A DNA stretch of 64,000 bases from Drosophila persimilis (taxonomy: Eukaryota > Arthropoda > Insecta > Diptera > Drosophilidae), in contig NW_020825324.1 of assembly GCF_003286085.1 (NCBI RefSeq), positions 2,859,501 to 2,923,500 of the forward strand. The letters are read 5' to 3'. A program made the position numbers and the translations under genes. Below are positions 50,318 to 60,826 of the stretch, piece by piece. The notes beneath the pieces were generated by a model, which saw only the letters and a program-made list of their open reading frames with translations, made no database searches and was not told the origin of the DNA. How positions within the stretch are numbered: the first letter of the stretch is position 1; each line of letters starts with the position of its first letter.

Positions 50318-52738
50318 ATGGCATCGTCAAGAACTGGAACTGGAAGTGGAACTAGAACTAGAACTAGAACTAGTGCTGGTTCCAGCCGCTGGCTAATGAA
50401 CTTCCTGCTGGCGGTGGCCGCCCTGAATCTGCATCTGGAGGGCGGAGCCCATGCCCTGCCCATCACGTCGCGTCCGATCGAGGGCAACGCCCAGCGGATG
50501 GCCTGGGACGAGTGGCTGAGCCTGCCGCTGGAGCAGAAGAGCCTCGAGAAGGAGAAGAAGGTGACGGCCAAGTCGATATTCACGCTCCCCTTCCGCCACT
50601 GTCCGCCGGGGCACACGCTCTACAACGAGCACTGCATCCCGCAGATCAACATCGACCCCGCCGATCTGCTCAAGCAGGAGCTGATCTACGCGAATGCGGG
50701 GGCTCCCGGCTCCGGCAGTCCCACGGCCATCATCACGGACTACGACTACAGCGAGGACGGCAGCGAGGAGGTGTCCGGCGACGAGCTGCTCTACGACCTG
50801 GAGCCGCAGTCGCAGCAAACGACGGGAGAGGCCGGAGGCGAGGACCAGGCCCTGCCCAGTGCGGACGCTCCGCTCAAGTTTAATATATTCGAAAAGAAGT
50901 TTCCCACGGGCCCCGCCCTCGGCGGGGAGTCCTCACCCGAGGAGTCGCCCGAGGAAGAGACAGCCAGGCTGCCACCAATAGTTGCGGCCACAGCCACAGC
51001 CACCACCGACACCGCCACCACCACCACGCCGAAGCCCGCAACCACGACCACAGCTACACCGAATCCAAAGCCAACTCCCAGCAATCGCATTCCTGCTGGA
51101 GGAGATCTCCAGGCCGCCTCCAGCAATGCTCTGTCCACGACGTCGTCCAACATTGACATTGGCAACATTGCGGCCATTGTGGTGCCCGCGGGGGGTCAGA
51201 TGGCGCCCCCAGATGCCTCCTCGTCGTCGGTTCTTCTGGTGACAAGTTCCCTGACGACTGCCGACTCGAATGCGGATGCAAATGAGAGTGGAAAAACGAA
51301 TGCCAGTGCGAATCCAAGTCGCAATGGAGTGGGGGACTTTAAGGTGAATGGCAATGCGGAGGCGGAGGCGGATCTGGCTCAGCTGCTCAAGGTCGATGCC
51401 TTTCTGCCGGCCTACGAGGGCAGCAGCATCGAGCTGTTGCCGCCGCCGCCGCCCTTCAATCATCGCCGTGTGGCGCCGCCGTTAAGCGCCGATCAAGATG
51501 ATCCAGAAGTAGAGCAGGAGATGGAGATGGAGACGGAGATGGAGGAGGAGACCACCACAGATATTGTGGATGTAGAGGACGAGGCCACTACCGACACAAC
51601 GGAGACCACCAGCTCCAGCACCAGCACCAGCACCAGCCCCAGCACCGTTGTGGAGGCGGAGACGACAATGGAGGAGTCATCGTCATCGTCATCATCATCG
51701 TCTTCACCTCCATCTCCAGCCCAGCATCCGCAAACGCATCAGAAAGAAGAACCAGAGATAGATGAAGGTGGAAATCGCCTGCTTTTGATAAAATCGAAAG
51801 TGCAACCGGTTCAGGTGACAGCAGCAGCAGCAGCAGCAGCAACATCATCCACAACATCCACACAGTCCACGACAACGACAATTGAGGCTGAAACCCAAGA
51901 GGCCGCCGCCACCGAACACGACCGGTTTCATTATCAGCAGATCCCCAAAGATGTGGTTGGCACAGCAACCACAGAGATCCCCGCCAGCAGCAGCAGCAGC
52001 AGCAGCAGCATCAGTAGCCACATCTTGAGTGGAGAGTACCCTTTGCTAGACGAGGAGGCGGAGGAGGAGACCGACAATTTAATGACAAATACCATTGGCG
52101 GTGAGATTAATGTCGATGAGGAATTGCGGAAAATAAACGAGCTGGTAAAGGGCACGCGGCGATTGTTGCAGCAGCAACGGCAGCAGCAGCAAACCTCCAG
52201 CAGCAGCAGCAGCAGCACTGAGGCATCATCCACGTCTTATGCCACAGAAAGTTCTACAAATTGGTCAAAACTCATGCCACAAGCAACAGCCACAACAACA
52301 ACAGAGACAACTGCAAAAACAGCCGCAACAGAGAGCACTACTAGCACCTCAGCAGCAACAGCAACAGCAACAGCAACATCTACAACGGCAGCAACATCAC
52401 ATTTAAGTATTAATACAAATCGTAGCAATAGAAATAGTAAAATAATTAGAGTAGCGCAGGCGGAAGGTGAAACAACGACAGTGGCAACATCCACAGCAGC
52501 AGCAGCAGCAACAACAACACCCAACACCAACACCAGCAGCAGCAGCGGAAGCAGCAGCAGCAGCAGCAGCAAGGATGACGATGAGTATACACCATTCTGG
52601 TGGCTGCCGAATATTGGCTGGCGGCTCGATCGTCAGGTCGACAGGAATGGCGAGGATCGGGCGCTGTTGTTGCGTTTCTTTAGCACATTTCGAGCTGGCG
52701 ATGGGGCCATGGCCTCCACGCTGCCACCGCGACGCTAA
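50318..52738 (+). CDS. large secreted Ser/Thr-rich mucin-like protein, 806 residues, single coding exon
   Basis: The exon opens after a strong acceptor (CTCTTCTGATTGCAG ending at 50255), with 62 leader bases before the ATG. Residues 24-46 form a hydrophobic signal sequence behind a Thr/Arg-rich start, with probable cleavage near A44-L47. The head (47-125) is not repetitive and has a conserved look: ITSRPIEGNAQRMAWDEWL, then KSIFTLPFRHCPPGHTLYNE and C106. An acidic Asp/Tyr/Glu stretch is at 140-162. The middle (210-750) is Thr/Ser/Ala/Gln-rich with an acidic block (393-425) and NES/NAS sequons at 322-329, which suggests heavy O-glycosylation. Less repetitive islands are 352-390, 573-620 and the tail 752-795 (TPFWWLPNIGWRL). 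No transmembrane segment follows the signal, so it is probably secreted. The size and layout recall Folded gastrulation, but I cannot confirm the match and give no symbol. Confidence 0.85.
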   Translation: MASSRTGTGSGTRTRTRTSAGSSRWLMNFLLAVAALNLHLEGGAHALPITSRPIEGNAQRMAWDEWLSLPLEQKSLEKEKKVTAKSIFTLPFRHCPPGHTLYNEHCIPQINIDPADLLKQELIYANAGAPGSGSPTAIITDYDYSEDGSEEVSGDELLYDLEPQSQQTTGEAGGEDQALPSADAPLKFNIFEKKFPTGPALGGESSPEESPEEETARLPPIVAATATATTDTATTTTPKPATTTTATPNPKPTPSNRIPAGGDLQAASSNALSTTSSNIDIGNIAAIVVPAGGQMAPPDASSSSVLLVTSSLTTADSNADANESGKTNASANPSRNGVGDFKVNGNAEAEADLAQLLKVDAFLPAYEGSSIELLPPPPPFNHRRVAPPLSADQDDPEVEQEMEMETEMEEETTTDIVDVEDEATTDTTETTSSSTSTSTSPSTVVEAETTMEESSSSSSSSSSPPSPAQHPQTHQKEEPEIDEGGNRLLLIKSKVQPVQVTAAAAAAATSSTTSTQSTTTTIEAETQEAAATEHDRFHYQQIPKDVVGTATTEIPASSSSSSSSISSHILSGEYPLLDEEAEEETDNLMTNTIGGEINVDEELRKINELVKGTRRLLQQQRQQQQTSSSSSSSTEASSTSYATESSTNWSKLMPQATATTTTETTAKTAATESTTSTSAATATATATSTTAATSHLSINTNRSNRNSKIIRVAQAEGETTTVATSTAAAAATTTPNTNTSSSSGSSSSSSSKDDDEYTPFWWLPNIGWRLDRQVDRNGEDRALLLRFFSTFRAGDGAMASTLPPRR

Positions 52739-53078
52739 CAGCAGCCACATCAGCGGCCGAGAGAGTAGAGAGAGAGAGAGAGAGAGAGTGCTCCCTGTGG
52801 CTCTGGAAACGAAGAACAGAGTCGCCTGGAGCATCAGTGTGGATCAGTGTTGATCAGCGCCGAGCAGTGTTGAGCAGCGTAGGGTGTAGTGTCGTGTGTC
52901 AGCAACAGCGTTTTCAATTTGTGTTGAAGTCTGTCCCCAGTTGTTCGTTCACCTTTGCACCAAAAACCAATCTATATATCTTCAGATGGGGATCCCCTTT
53001 GAATCCCCTTTGTAGCCCTTTTACGTTTTAGTCTTTTATTAATGCCAAAACTCCCCGAGTCCCCGATTACCCCGAATT

Positions 53079-53086
53079 TGTAAATA
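53079..53086 (+). promoter_or_regulatory. Pumilio-type element in the putative 3' UTR
   Basis: TGTAAATA matches the Pumilio recognition consensus. It lies about 340 bases after the stop codon, so it would be in the 3' UTR if the transcript extends that far. A single 8-mer can occur by chance. Confidence 0.3.
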
Positions 53087-53638
53087 GCAACAACTAATTT
53101 TGTTTCATTACCATGATCCCCCTTTCGATTGGCGTTACTTTCTTGAAAGATTTTCCCTCTTCTTGTGTTACAATATTTAAAAGTGCTGCATGTTTTAAGT
53201 TGTTGATTTAATTTTAGTCAGAGCTGTTTTTTTTTATTACAATAGTTTTATGTGGCACTGCCACCGCCGCCGCCGCCGCTGCTGCTGCTGTCGTTGCTGC
53301 CGCCGTCGCGAAGCCTTAGCAATATTTAATTGTGATTATTTACGGAATAGAACCCCTAGATCTAAGAACCACATAAATGTATTTTGTATATCCAACGGAG
53401 TGGAGTGTGGAATGTGGAACGTGCGGAATGGAATCTTTCGATGTATTGTATTTTTTTTTTATGAATTAATATTATTATTATTATTATTATTGTATTGTAT
53501 AATCCAGCATTTGTTGTAGCTCTGTCTCTGTGTATATATCGTATATTTAATTTTAAAGATGATTTCAAGATGCCACCACAAAGATTTGTATCTGTATCTG
53601 TATCTTCTTGCTAGCATTTAAGCGTACTATTTATGCTA

Positions 53639-53642
<4 letters not shown>

Positions 53643-53669
<27 letters not shown>
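53643..53669. repeat. (CA)n microsatellite
   Basis: A pure CA run of 27 bases. Confidence 0.97.
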
Positions 53670-55015
53670 TCGTATTGTAAACCAAACAAAAAGCTAAACT
53701 AAAATCGAAACTAAATGTAAATGTAAATGTAAATGTAGTGCATGTATATAGGAAATAGAGATCTGCGTTCGTTTCGATCCTCTTGCCCCACTGGATACAG
53801 TTCCTGTATCCGAGTATCCAAGTATCTGTGCATCTGTGCATCTGTATCTGTATGGCCACGCAACGAAAGTGTGAAACGAAACGAAAGATGCTTCTTTTTT
53901 TTGTCAATTGAAATTCTACCAACAACCAAAGTTCTGAAGAAAAACAAATACGATAAATGCAAAAACCGTTGGCTTTTCCTTCTTTTGTGGGGGGCTTTCC
54001 ATGATTTCATAGCACGACAATTGTCGCTTGTGGCATGCCGCTTTGTGGCGAGTTCTCCAAGTATGAATTGGCCGCGTTTATGCGGGATTAAGAGCAGGGA
54101 GAACTTCAGCGGTGGAGCCAGCAGTTCAACCGGCAAACTCATTCAACTGTAATAGAGCGGGCGTGCTGCCCAGAGGCTGCCCGGCTGCCTGCCTGTCCGG
54201 AAATTTATGAAGATACCCCCGCCCCTGGCCCCATCGCACTCTGGCGGCCGACAAAGGTCGCCGTGCAAGTCAAACCAGAAATCAGAGGGGAAGCAGGGAG
54301 CAGGGAGCAGGGAATAGGGAGCAAAAAATTGAAGAATGTTGCGCAGGTTTAGCCCTTTTGCCGTGTAACCAACTGAGAGGCAAACAGGCGGCAGGCCCCT
54401 TTGAGTGGCTCCAAAGAGGATGGAAGGATGCACACACACACACACACACATGAGCAAGGCAGAGAGGTAGAGGCAGATGTGGCAGCTGTCGCTGGGCCAC
54501 TGACGAATCCATTCCACAAATTTGCGACTGAAGGATGGAAACAAAATCAGCGACAGGAAGCTTATGCAAGCATGAGAAGGACTGTACACACACGCACACA
54601 CACTCTAGCGAGGGCTGTTCGGGGACTTTCCTTCCCTCCCATTAAAAGTCGAATATCATATTCCCGTGGATCGTCCCTCGTTAGGTGCCCAAACATCCTC
54701 GCACAAATCTGTAGGTGTGAGAGGAGCTGGCTGGCTGGCTGTCTGGCTGTCTTTCTGCTGTACGTTCCCGAAAAATGCCATTAGGAAAATTCAGCATTTC
54801 CCCATTTCCCTCTCCCTCTCTCGCTCTCTCTCTCTGTTTGCTATCTCTGTTCTGCCTGGATCGTTTTTTTGTGGCAGAAAAATGTCTTGGGTAAACATAT
54901 GCAGGCGGGATGTTAACATGGCGAATAAAATCATGCGAGCAGCAGCAGGAGCGACTCCTCTGCCTTCCCTGCATATGTGTTCGTGTGTGTGTATTTTTAG
55001 GGACTGTGTGTTTGC

Positions 55016-55354
55016 CTAACGAGCTGCATTAATCGCTGATTGCAGCAGCTGAGAAACTGAATCTGAATGTGAATACGCATCCCGTTTCCGGCCCACTTTC
55101 ACCTGCTCCTCGGACTGTTCCACCAGCCATTGTGAATGTTCGTTCCAGTCGTTTCCCCATAAACTCTTTTCCTTTTTCATTGCATACTTTCTAGCTGCAA
55201 AGTAAATGTCGAATGCATGTAGATGTAGATGCCTGCCTTTGACATGCTGCGCACTCATGTAGATCTCTTGTAGAATTCCCATATACTCCTGATTTCTACA
55301 TGCAGCTCTACAGTAGAGACTCCCGCTCTCATGGCTCCCCGGAGCCCACAGCAT
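55016..55354 (-). CDS. unrecognised open frame, 112 residues (weak candidate)
   Basis: The ATG is at 55354. Unlike most open frames here, the translation is not a simple repeat. It has a mixed N-terminal part with three Cys, then what looks like a mostly helical, charged segment (QEYMGILQEIYMSAQHVKG .. DIYFAARKYAMKKEK .. WNEHSQWLVEQSEEQVKVG), ending in SQLLQSAINAAR. Codon use in the second half (GTG, CAG, GAG, AAG) is compatible with Drosophila coding. No splice structure or promoter was identified and no family is recognised. It could be a small orphan gene, a remnant, or chance. Confidence 0.25.
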   Translation of the reverse strand: MLWAPGSHESGSLYCRAACRNQEYMGILQEIYMSAQHVKGRHLHLHAFDIYFAARKYAMKKEKSLWGNDWNEHSQWLVEQSEEQVKVGRKRDAYSHSDSVSQLLQSAINAAR

Positions 55355-56460
55355 CAAAACAACCGAGAACCGAGCTTGGTGTACCTTGGCTCTGGTGTAC
55401 CCTACAGATACGACGGACCCCGATAGGCCTGTAAGGAAAAGCCTTCTAGCAGCAGTCGATAACCATCTCTCATTGATGGATTATCATTGGTTTAAGCCAA
55501 CAAATGCTCCATCGATGATTGCTGTCATTGAAAAGGGAATATTAAATGTCTTAAGGATTAAGAAGACTTAGGAACAGCCCCAAAGAAAGAAAGGCTGGCC
55601 GTGCATACCCTACACCCTACATAGTGCATAGACGGGTGCGAAGGCTGTGATTGGAATATCATTGAACCTTTGATTTCAGTTGGGATTATCTTTGGAGTGA
55701 AACACAGCCGATTCTTGCCGCAAGCCCAGCTGCCGTTGCAAACAAGTTCTTAAAAATGTAATGCCCTCGCTGCAGAGAAAATGAGAGAGAGAGGGGATGG
55801 TATGAGTGTGCGTGTGCCACAGATGCTGCAGCCTCTGCTGCTGCTGCTGTAAGCCTGTCCGATGGCAAAATTAAACTAGTGTTTATTTAACTATTAAGCA
55901 GAAGTGCACACAGACACAGAGCGAAGCACTTAAACGCTTCTTGCAACAGTCTCTCTCTCTCTCTCACTCGCTCGCAATATCTGTGTATCTGTGTATCTGC
56001 GTGCGCGTGTGTGTGTGCATAAAATATAAATGAAACGACGCCTAATGCCATGCAATACAAAAGTCTCGTATGTGTTGTGCAGTATTTTAGTTTTCAATGG
56101 CCTGAGCTTTTATGCAAAACAAACACAGCTCCCCCGTCCCCCGTCCCCCTCTCCCTACCCCACCCTCTCACTCTCTGTGTGTGCGTGTGCGCGCGTACAT
56201 ATTTGTGTTTGTATTTAACAGTTGAGGCATTAGCCATTGTCTGCCATCAGCCGCCACATCTCCCTGCCACCCATCCATCCCTTCGGCAGTCCCTCAATCT
56301 ATGCCGCCCGATGCGGCACAATCTGCTCAATGAATCTCAATAAGTTTGTCCCTGCCACACTGCCTCCTCGTGTATCCATAGATGTCTGTGTGTGTGTATG
56401 CCTTTGTTTGCATTCGTGTGCGTGTGCTAAATCAAGCGGTAATTGGTTCTTCTTCTGCCA

Positions 56461-56526
56461 CCACTGCCACTGCCACTGCCACTGCCACTGCCACTGCCAC
56501 TGCCACTGCCACTGCCACTGCCACTG
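56461..56526. repeat. (CCACTG)11 hexanucleotide repeat
   Basis: Sixty-six bases of perfect tandem repeat. Shorter CCACTG runs recur at 22083-22118, about 58908-58940 and 61119-61148, so this hexamer is a favoured repeat type in this genome. Confidence 0.98.
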
Positions 56527-58782
56527 GGGCGCTCTCTTGTGTCTTATGCCGCTGTTTATATAATTGAAACTAACACAAATAACACTGCAAAAGCTTTCTG
56601 ATTATGGGGATTTGCGCCAGCCGCAAAATGAGCGTCCCCCCCCCCCCCCCACCACACACACTCCCACACAAAGCCCCCTGCTTGAGGCAAGAGGCACACG
56701 GCAAGTGCAGTTTTGAGGCACAATGGGCCAAAACTACATTCGATGACGGCAAATCGATTAATCGAAAAGTATTTGATCTATTTGAATCGATAGGAGTCGA
56801 AATTAGCGATAATTCGATGGGATGTCGATGGGATATGCCCTTAAGAGGGTCAGGGGGTAGGGGAATCAGGGGAGAGACAAGGCAATCCCTTAGAGAAGAA
56901 ACCTGAGGAGGGCAGCATGAATGGACCTCCTTTTCCGATCCACAGCACGTCGATAAAATATTCAAAATACTCTCTTACTCGTTATTCCTTCAAAATAGTC
57001 CCTATATGGCCCTCCTTTGGCCCTTGAATACTCAATAAATATGTAAATATGCTTAAAAGTACCCTGGATCATCAGACAATAACAATCAAATGGGCGGTTC
57101 CATTCCCACTCGCTTGGGCCATTGCTATGCAATTTTCTTAATTGAAAATTGAATATTCAAGCGAGGGCTGGCTTTGAGGCCCACTGTGCGGCCCTGTATT
57201 GGCTTCCATAAAACGCAAGAAGTGTGTGTGTGTGTGTGCGTGTGCGTGTGCGTGTAAGCCTGCTGCTTGATTACTGCTGTAAGCCGGTGTGAGAGTGTGA
57301 TTGCCTAAGCTGCTATTAACTTAAGTATAACAATGATAAGGATAACGTTGGGCGATTGCCGCCTCCGAATGGCCCGTCTCGTTCCCTGCCACACGTGTGT
57401 TTGCACCTTATTTATTTGCCACTCTGCCACACTGCCGCACTGCCGCACTGCCGCTCCGTTCGTGTTAAGTAATTGGAATGGTAAGGATTGGGGTTTCGGG
57501 GCAGATAGGCAGGCTGGAGGCCCCACTGCCTTACTGCCCCCTCCCCAATGCCCGGCCCCCCTGCATCTCGCACTCGGCTCATTAGCTGGCAGTGCTCTGC
57601 CAGTGAATAGGCATTCAAATGATCGTCTGAATGCACTCACTGCAACTCAATTAACGGCAATGAATGCAAATTCCATTTAAATGTGAAAGATAATTTTGCA
57701 TTTGGCACTAATTCTGCCAAGCCCTGCCTCTGGCACTCCACTTTTTTATGCCCACACCACCCACCACCCACCACCCCCCACCCCCACAGACATATGTACG
57801 GAGGCTGTTCCGCCGGAATGCATTTGCCGTATTCGAAATTAAGCTTCGCATTAAATGCCACAATTGGCAGAAATTTGCCGCAGACATTTCGAGCTACGAA
57901 CTGCACAAGATTTCGGTCCGAATTTGGTGGCTCTTAAGACCCCAAAACAGATCTGCCCTTTGGCGCCTCCTTGGCAGCTCTAAGGGTCCCCCACTTCAAG
58001 GGAAACTTCCTCAATTTGAAGATGGCTTTTCTGTGATTAGTGGATCCTTTGATATGGGATCGTCTCGTGATTGATTTCCCTCACATTCCGCAGTCAAAAC
58101 AAAAGCCCTTATGCCAAAGGATCTCCTCGCCATTGCCGCACGCAATGTTTCCGATTCCATTATCCCATTCGACCTGTGTGCGGAATCCGCTCTGACAGAC
58201 GGACGGACTGGGGAGTCCGGCTTCAAAGCGCATTGCTGCGGCGGGCGGCGGAGCCTCAATTAACCCATTATGTCAACAGTTAAACACACACTCAAAGGGC
58301 CCTCAACTGTGATGAGTCATGAATCATTTCAGGTGGGGCTCCGCCCCGCCTAGCCCCGCCCCGCCCCTCCACAAGATCAAGATGAGCCGGCAACGCACCC
58401 GCCCACCGCCCACCGCCCACCGCCCCCCGCCCATCAACCGCAATGTGTCGTTTCGGGCCCCTCCATGCGTCTATTGTCCTCGGCTTTCGGGCGGCCATTC
58501 GCAGTCTCTTTTTAATTGGGGGATAAAGGCCGGTCGGTCGGCCGGCCGGAAGGGGAGGCTGGGGCAGGCTGGGGCAGGCTGAGGCAGGAAGGAGTTAACA
58601 AGTGTGTTGGGGCTGCATGTCCACTGCTGTTTTGTGTAATTTGGGGTAAAAACCAAAGCCCCAGCAATCGCATAATGCGCCGTCGTCTGCCTCTGGACGT
58701 CGTCCCCATCCCCATTCCCATTCCCATCCTGCTCGACTGGCCACTTGTCATAAATAAGCAGTCCAGCCCCTTGCCCTACACA

Positions 58783-58808
<26 letters not shown>
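58783..58808. repeat. (CT)13 microsatellite
   Basis: A pure CT run. Confidence 0.97.
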
Positions 58809-58813
<5 letters not shown>

Positions 58814-60569
58814 GGGCACTGCCACACATCCCACATCCAATCCCAGGGCTCTCGCATTGAACGAGTGAATTCAATTTAACGAGAAATTGCAACAATCAAC
58901 GTTGCTCCTGCCACTGCCACTGAAACTGCCACTGCCAGTGCGCCTCATGTGTCCACACATTCTGCGGACAGCGACAAAAAACAACCAAAAAGCTGGGCTT
59001 CTGGAAAACAAACGTCCAGACAATGGCCTGGCAAGGATTTCGTGCAACAGGAGCCGCAATAACAACACTTAAGGGAGGGCTAGGGGCTGGGGGCTGTTGC
59101 GGAGGCGCCACAAGGAGGTGGACACGAAAAAAGCCCAGAGTGAGGGCCACAGAGAGAGAGAAAACGAAACCTTAGCCAGCGTATGCCAACAATGTAATTT
59201 TGACGCTTGATCTCTCCGACTCCCACACACACACACACACACACACAGGCATGGACACACACAGACATGGACACACACACGAGTGCAGTTGGAAAATGGC
59301 AGATGGAAAACACGTGGGTATAAAAAGGCGGACAGACGCAAAAAAACGCAGGCGGTTGCGGAAAAAAAGCGGGAAAAAACGCCGCTGGATAATGGACACC
59401 GAGGAATTCACTGGCCGCAAACACACACTCACACTCACACACAAACACAAACACACACACGCATGAAAAAACCGGAAACGAAAAGCCAATCGCGTGGGTT
59501 GCGAAGCGGTGGATACCCTAGAGGGAGACGAGAAGAAAACTTCAGGGGAGATCTAGATCCTTTGAGCTCTACGAATTGCAGGGAAGAGTGTCTGAAAGGA
59601 AGAATGTATAAAGATATATGCCCTCTATAGCCCACAATCTTCGGGGTTCATTTGTGGCTTTTCCTGCGATGCATCGTTCCTGTATCGTACAGATAGTATT
59701 ATAGCCACAAAAAAGATATTAAAAATAACAATATATAGAACTTATGATCAAAATAAAAGTAATCTCTATTTACATTAGGTAGGCAGCCGCGATTATACGA
59801 TTATTATCGGTTAGATACAGTATGCGATCTCAAATGAAGTCTTAAGTATCTGGAGGAACGAAAGATGTGGGCTTTTCTCATGCTAGATGCAAGTATTTCC
59901 CCTAGAGCAGTCCTCTTCTCTCTTCCAGTGTGGCTTGGCCGTGAAGCGATCTGCCAAGAGGTGCCGCCCATCCCTCTGTCGATCAGCCCCATAGAGAGCG
60001 AGGGTAACCGCAGAATGGACAGCATGCAATGCTTCATATGAGACAGGGACACAGAGAGAGGGACGGGGACGGGGACATCGTTGTTTTCACAATTTTCCGT
60101 ATCTGTGTGTCTGTGTGTGGGTGTGTGTGTGTCTTTTTTGCTGCACATTTTATTGCGTTTCTCACGCGTTTTTCGTGCGACTTTTCCGCTGTGTGCATTA
60201 TTACGGCCAAAACGCCAACCAGGGCCCCCCCGCACCAGCCTCATAATATTTCATGGATGTTGCAGATTGTTGACATTTTGGCTGTCCCCCCCCCCCACCA
60301 CCCGCGTCCGCCCACTCCTATGGCCGCGGCACAACCTTCGGGACTTTTCCTTTTCTGTTTTCCCAAGGGCTTTGCTGCTTTCGATTATGCGGCAAACAGG
60401 ATAGAGGACCCAGGATCCAGGACACACGCGCGCGCCAACTACCAAAAGAGCCGCCGCCGACGCCGACGCACCGCAGCGGATGCAAACAAACGCGACGCCC
60501 GGCAGGAATAGGGGATGCTGCATCCAGGATTGGGGGGGGGGGCTGCATCCGCAGTCGCCTGCAAACAGG

Positions 60570-60611
60570 ATAAAAGGCGCATCTGTCGCAGTGTCCATCA
60601 TTATCAGTATC
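60570..60611 (+). promoter_or_regulatory. candidate TATA/Inr promoter
   Basis: ATAAAAGG at 60570-60577 is followed 30 bases later by TCATTA (A at 60600), with TCAGTA close behind (A at 60606). The pair has ordinary TATA-Inr spacing, and an ATG follows within 50 bases. Confidence 0.35.
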
Positions 60612-60661
60612 CTCTTCATCAGGGGCAGCGGCATCGGCAGCGGCAGGATGCTGGAGCGGAC

Positions 60662-60826
60662 ATGTTCCTGCACTCCGGCAGGAAGGAGAGGGATTCCCGA
60701 AAGAAGATTCGAGTGGAAAAGAAAGAAACCCCGGGAATGGCCAGGAGATCCTCCAGGAACAAGGCGGCGAGTCCCGTTCCCAAAGAGTTGAAAGGCCTTT
60801 CGAGTGCCTTTGGTGGCAGGTCTTGA
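60662..60826 (+). CDS. possible short ORF, 54 residues, basic
   Basis: The frame starts MFLHSGRKERDSRKKIRVEK and ends LSSAFGGRS. It lies just downstream of a TATA/Inr pair and uses mostly Drosophila-preferred codons. The frame also stays open upstream to 60515. An earlier ATG at 60648 opens a different 47-codon frame, so scanning ribosomes would meet that one first; this weakens the case. It could be the start of an unrecognised gene or a chance frame in GC-rich DNA. Confidence 0.18.
   Translation: MFLHSGRKERDSRKKIRVEKKETPGMARRSSRNKAASPVPKELKGLSSAFGGRS

Larger units (their letters stand above)
52739..54140 (+). other. probable 3' UTR and downstream flank of the Ser/Thr-rich gene
   Basis: Non-coding, with a GA tract at 52766-52788, a CCG/CTG-rich patch at 53260-53300, a (TTA)n run at 53469-53491, (CA)n at 53643-53669 and (TGTAAA)3 at 53716-53737. 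A perfect Pumilio-type TGTAAATA sits at 53079-53086. A TGTGAT K-box-like hexamer is at 53331. No canonical AATAAA was found, so the transcript end is not placed. Confidence 0.45.

Noticed and set aside
50393-52834. Many minus-strand and alternative-frame open readings across the Ser/Thr-rich gene
   Set aside because: CAG/ACA/TCA repeats stay open in several frames; only the 806-codon plus frame has a signal peptide, non-repetitive conserved-looking ends and a proper upstream acceptor.
57748-58074. 108-codon plus-strand frame with a natural-looking middle
   Set aside because: It begins in a CCACC repeat, has no upstream start of its own in the natural part, and no recognisable domain.
59319-59327. 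TATAAAAAG as a possible promoter
   Set aside because: No initiator at the right distance and only A-rich repeats and (CA)n downstream.
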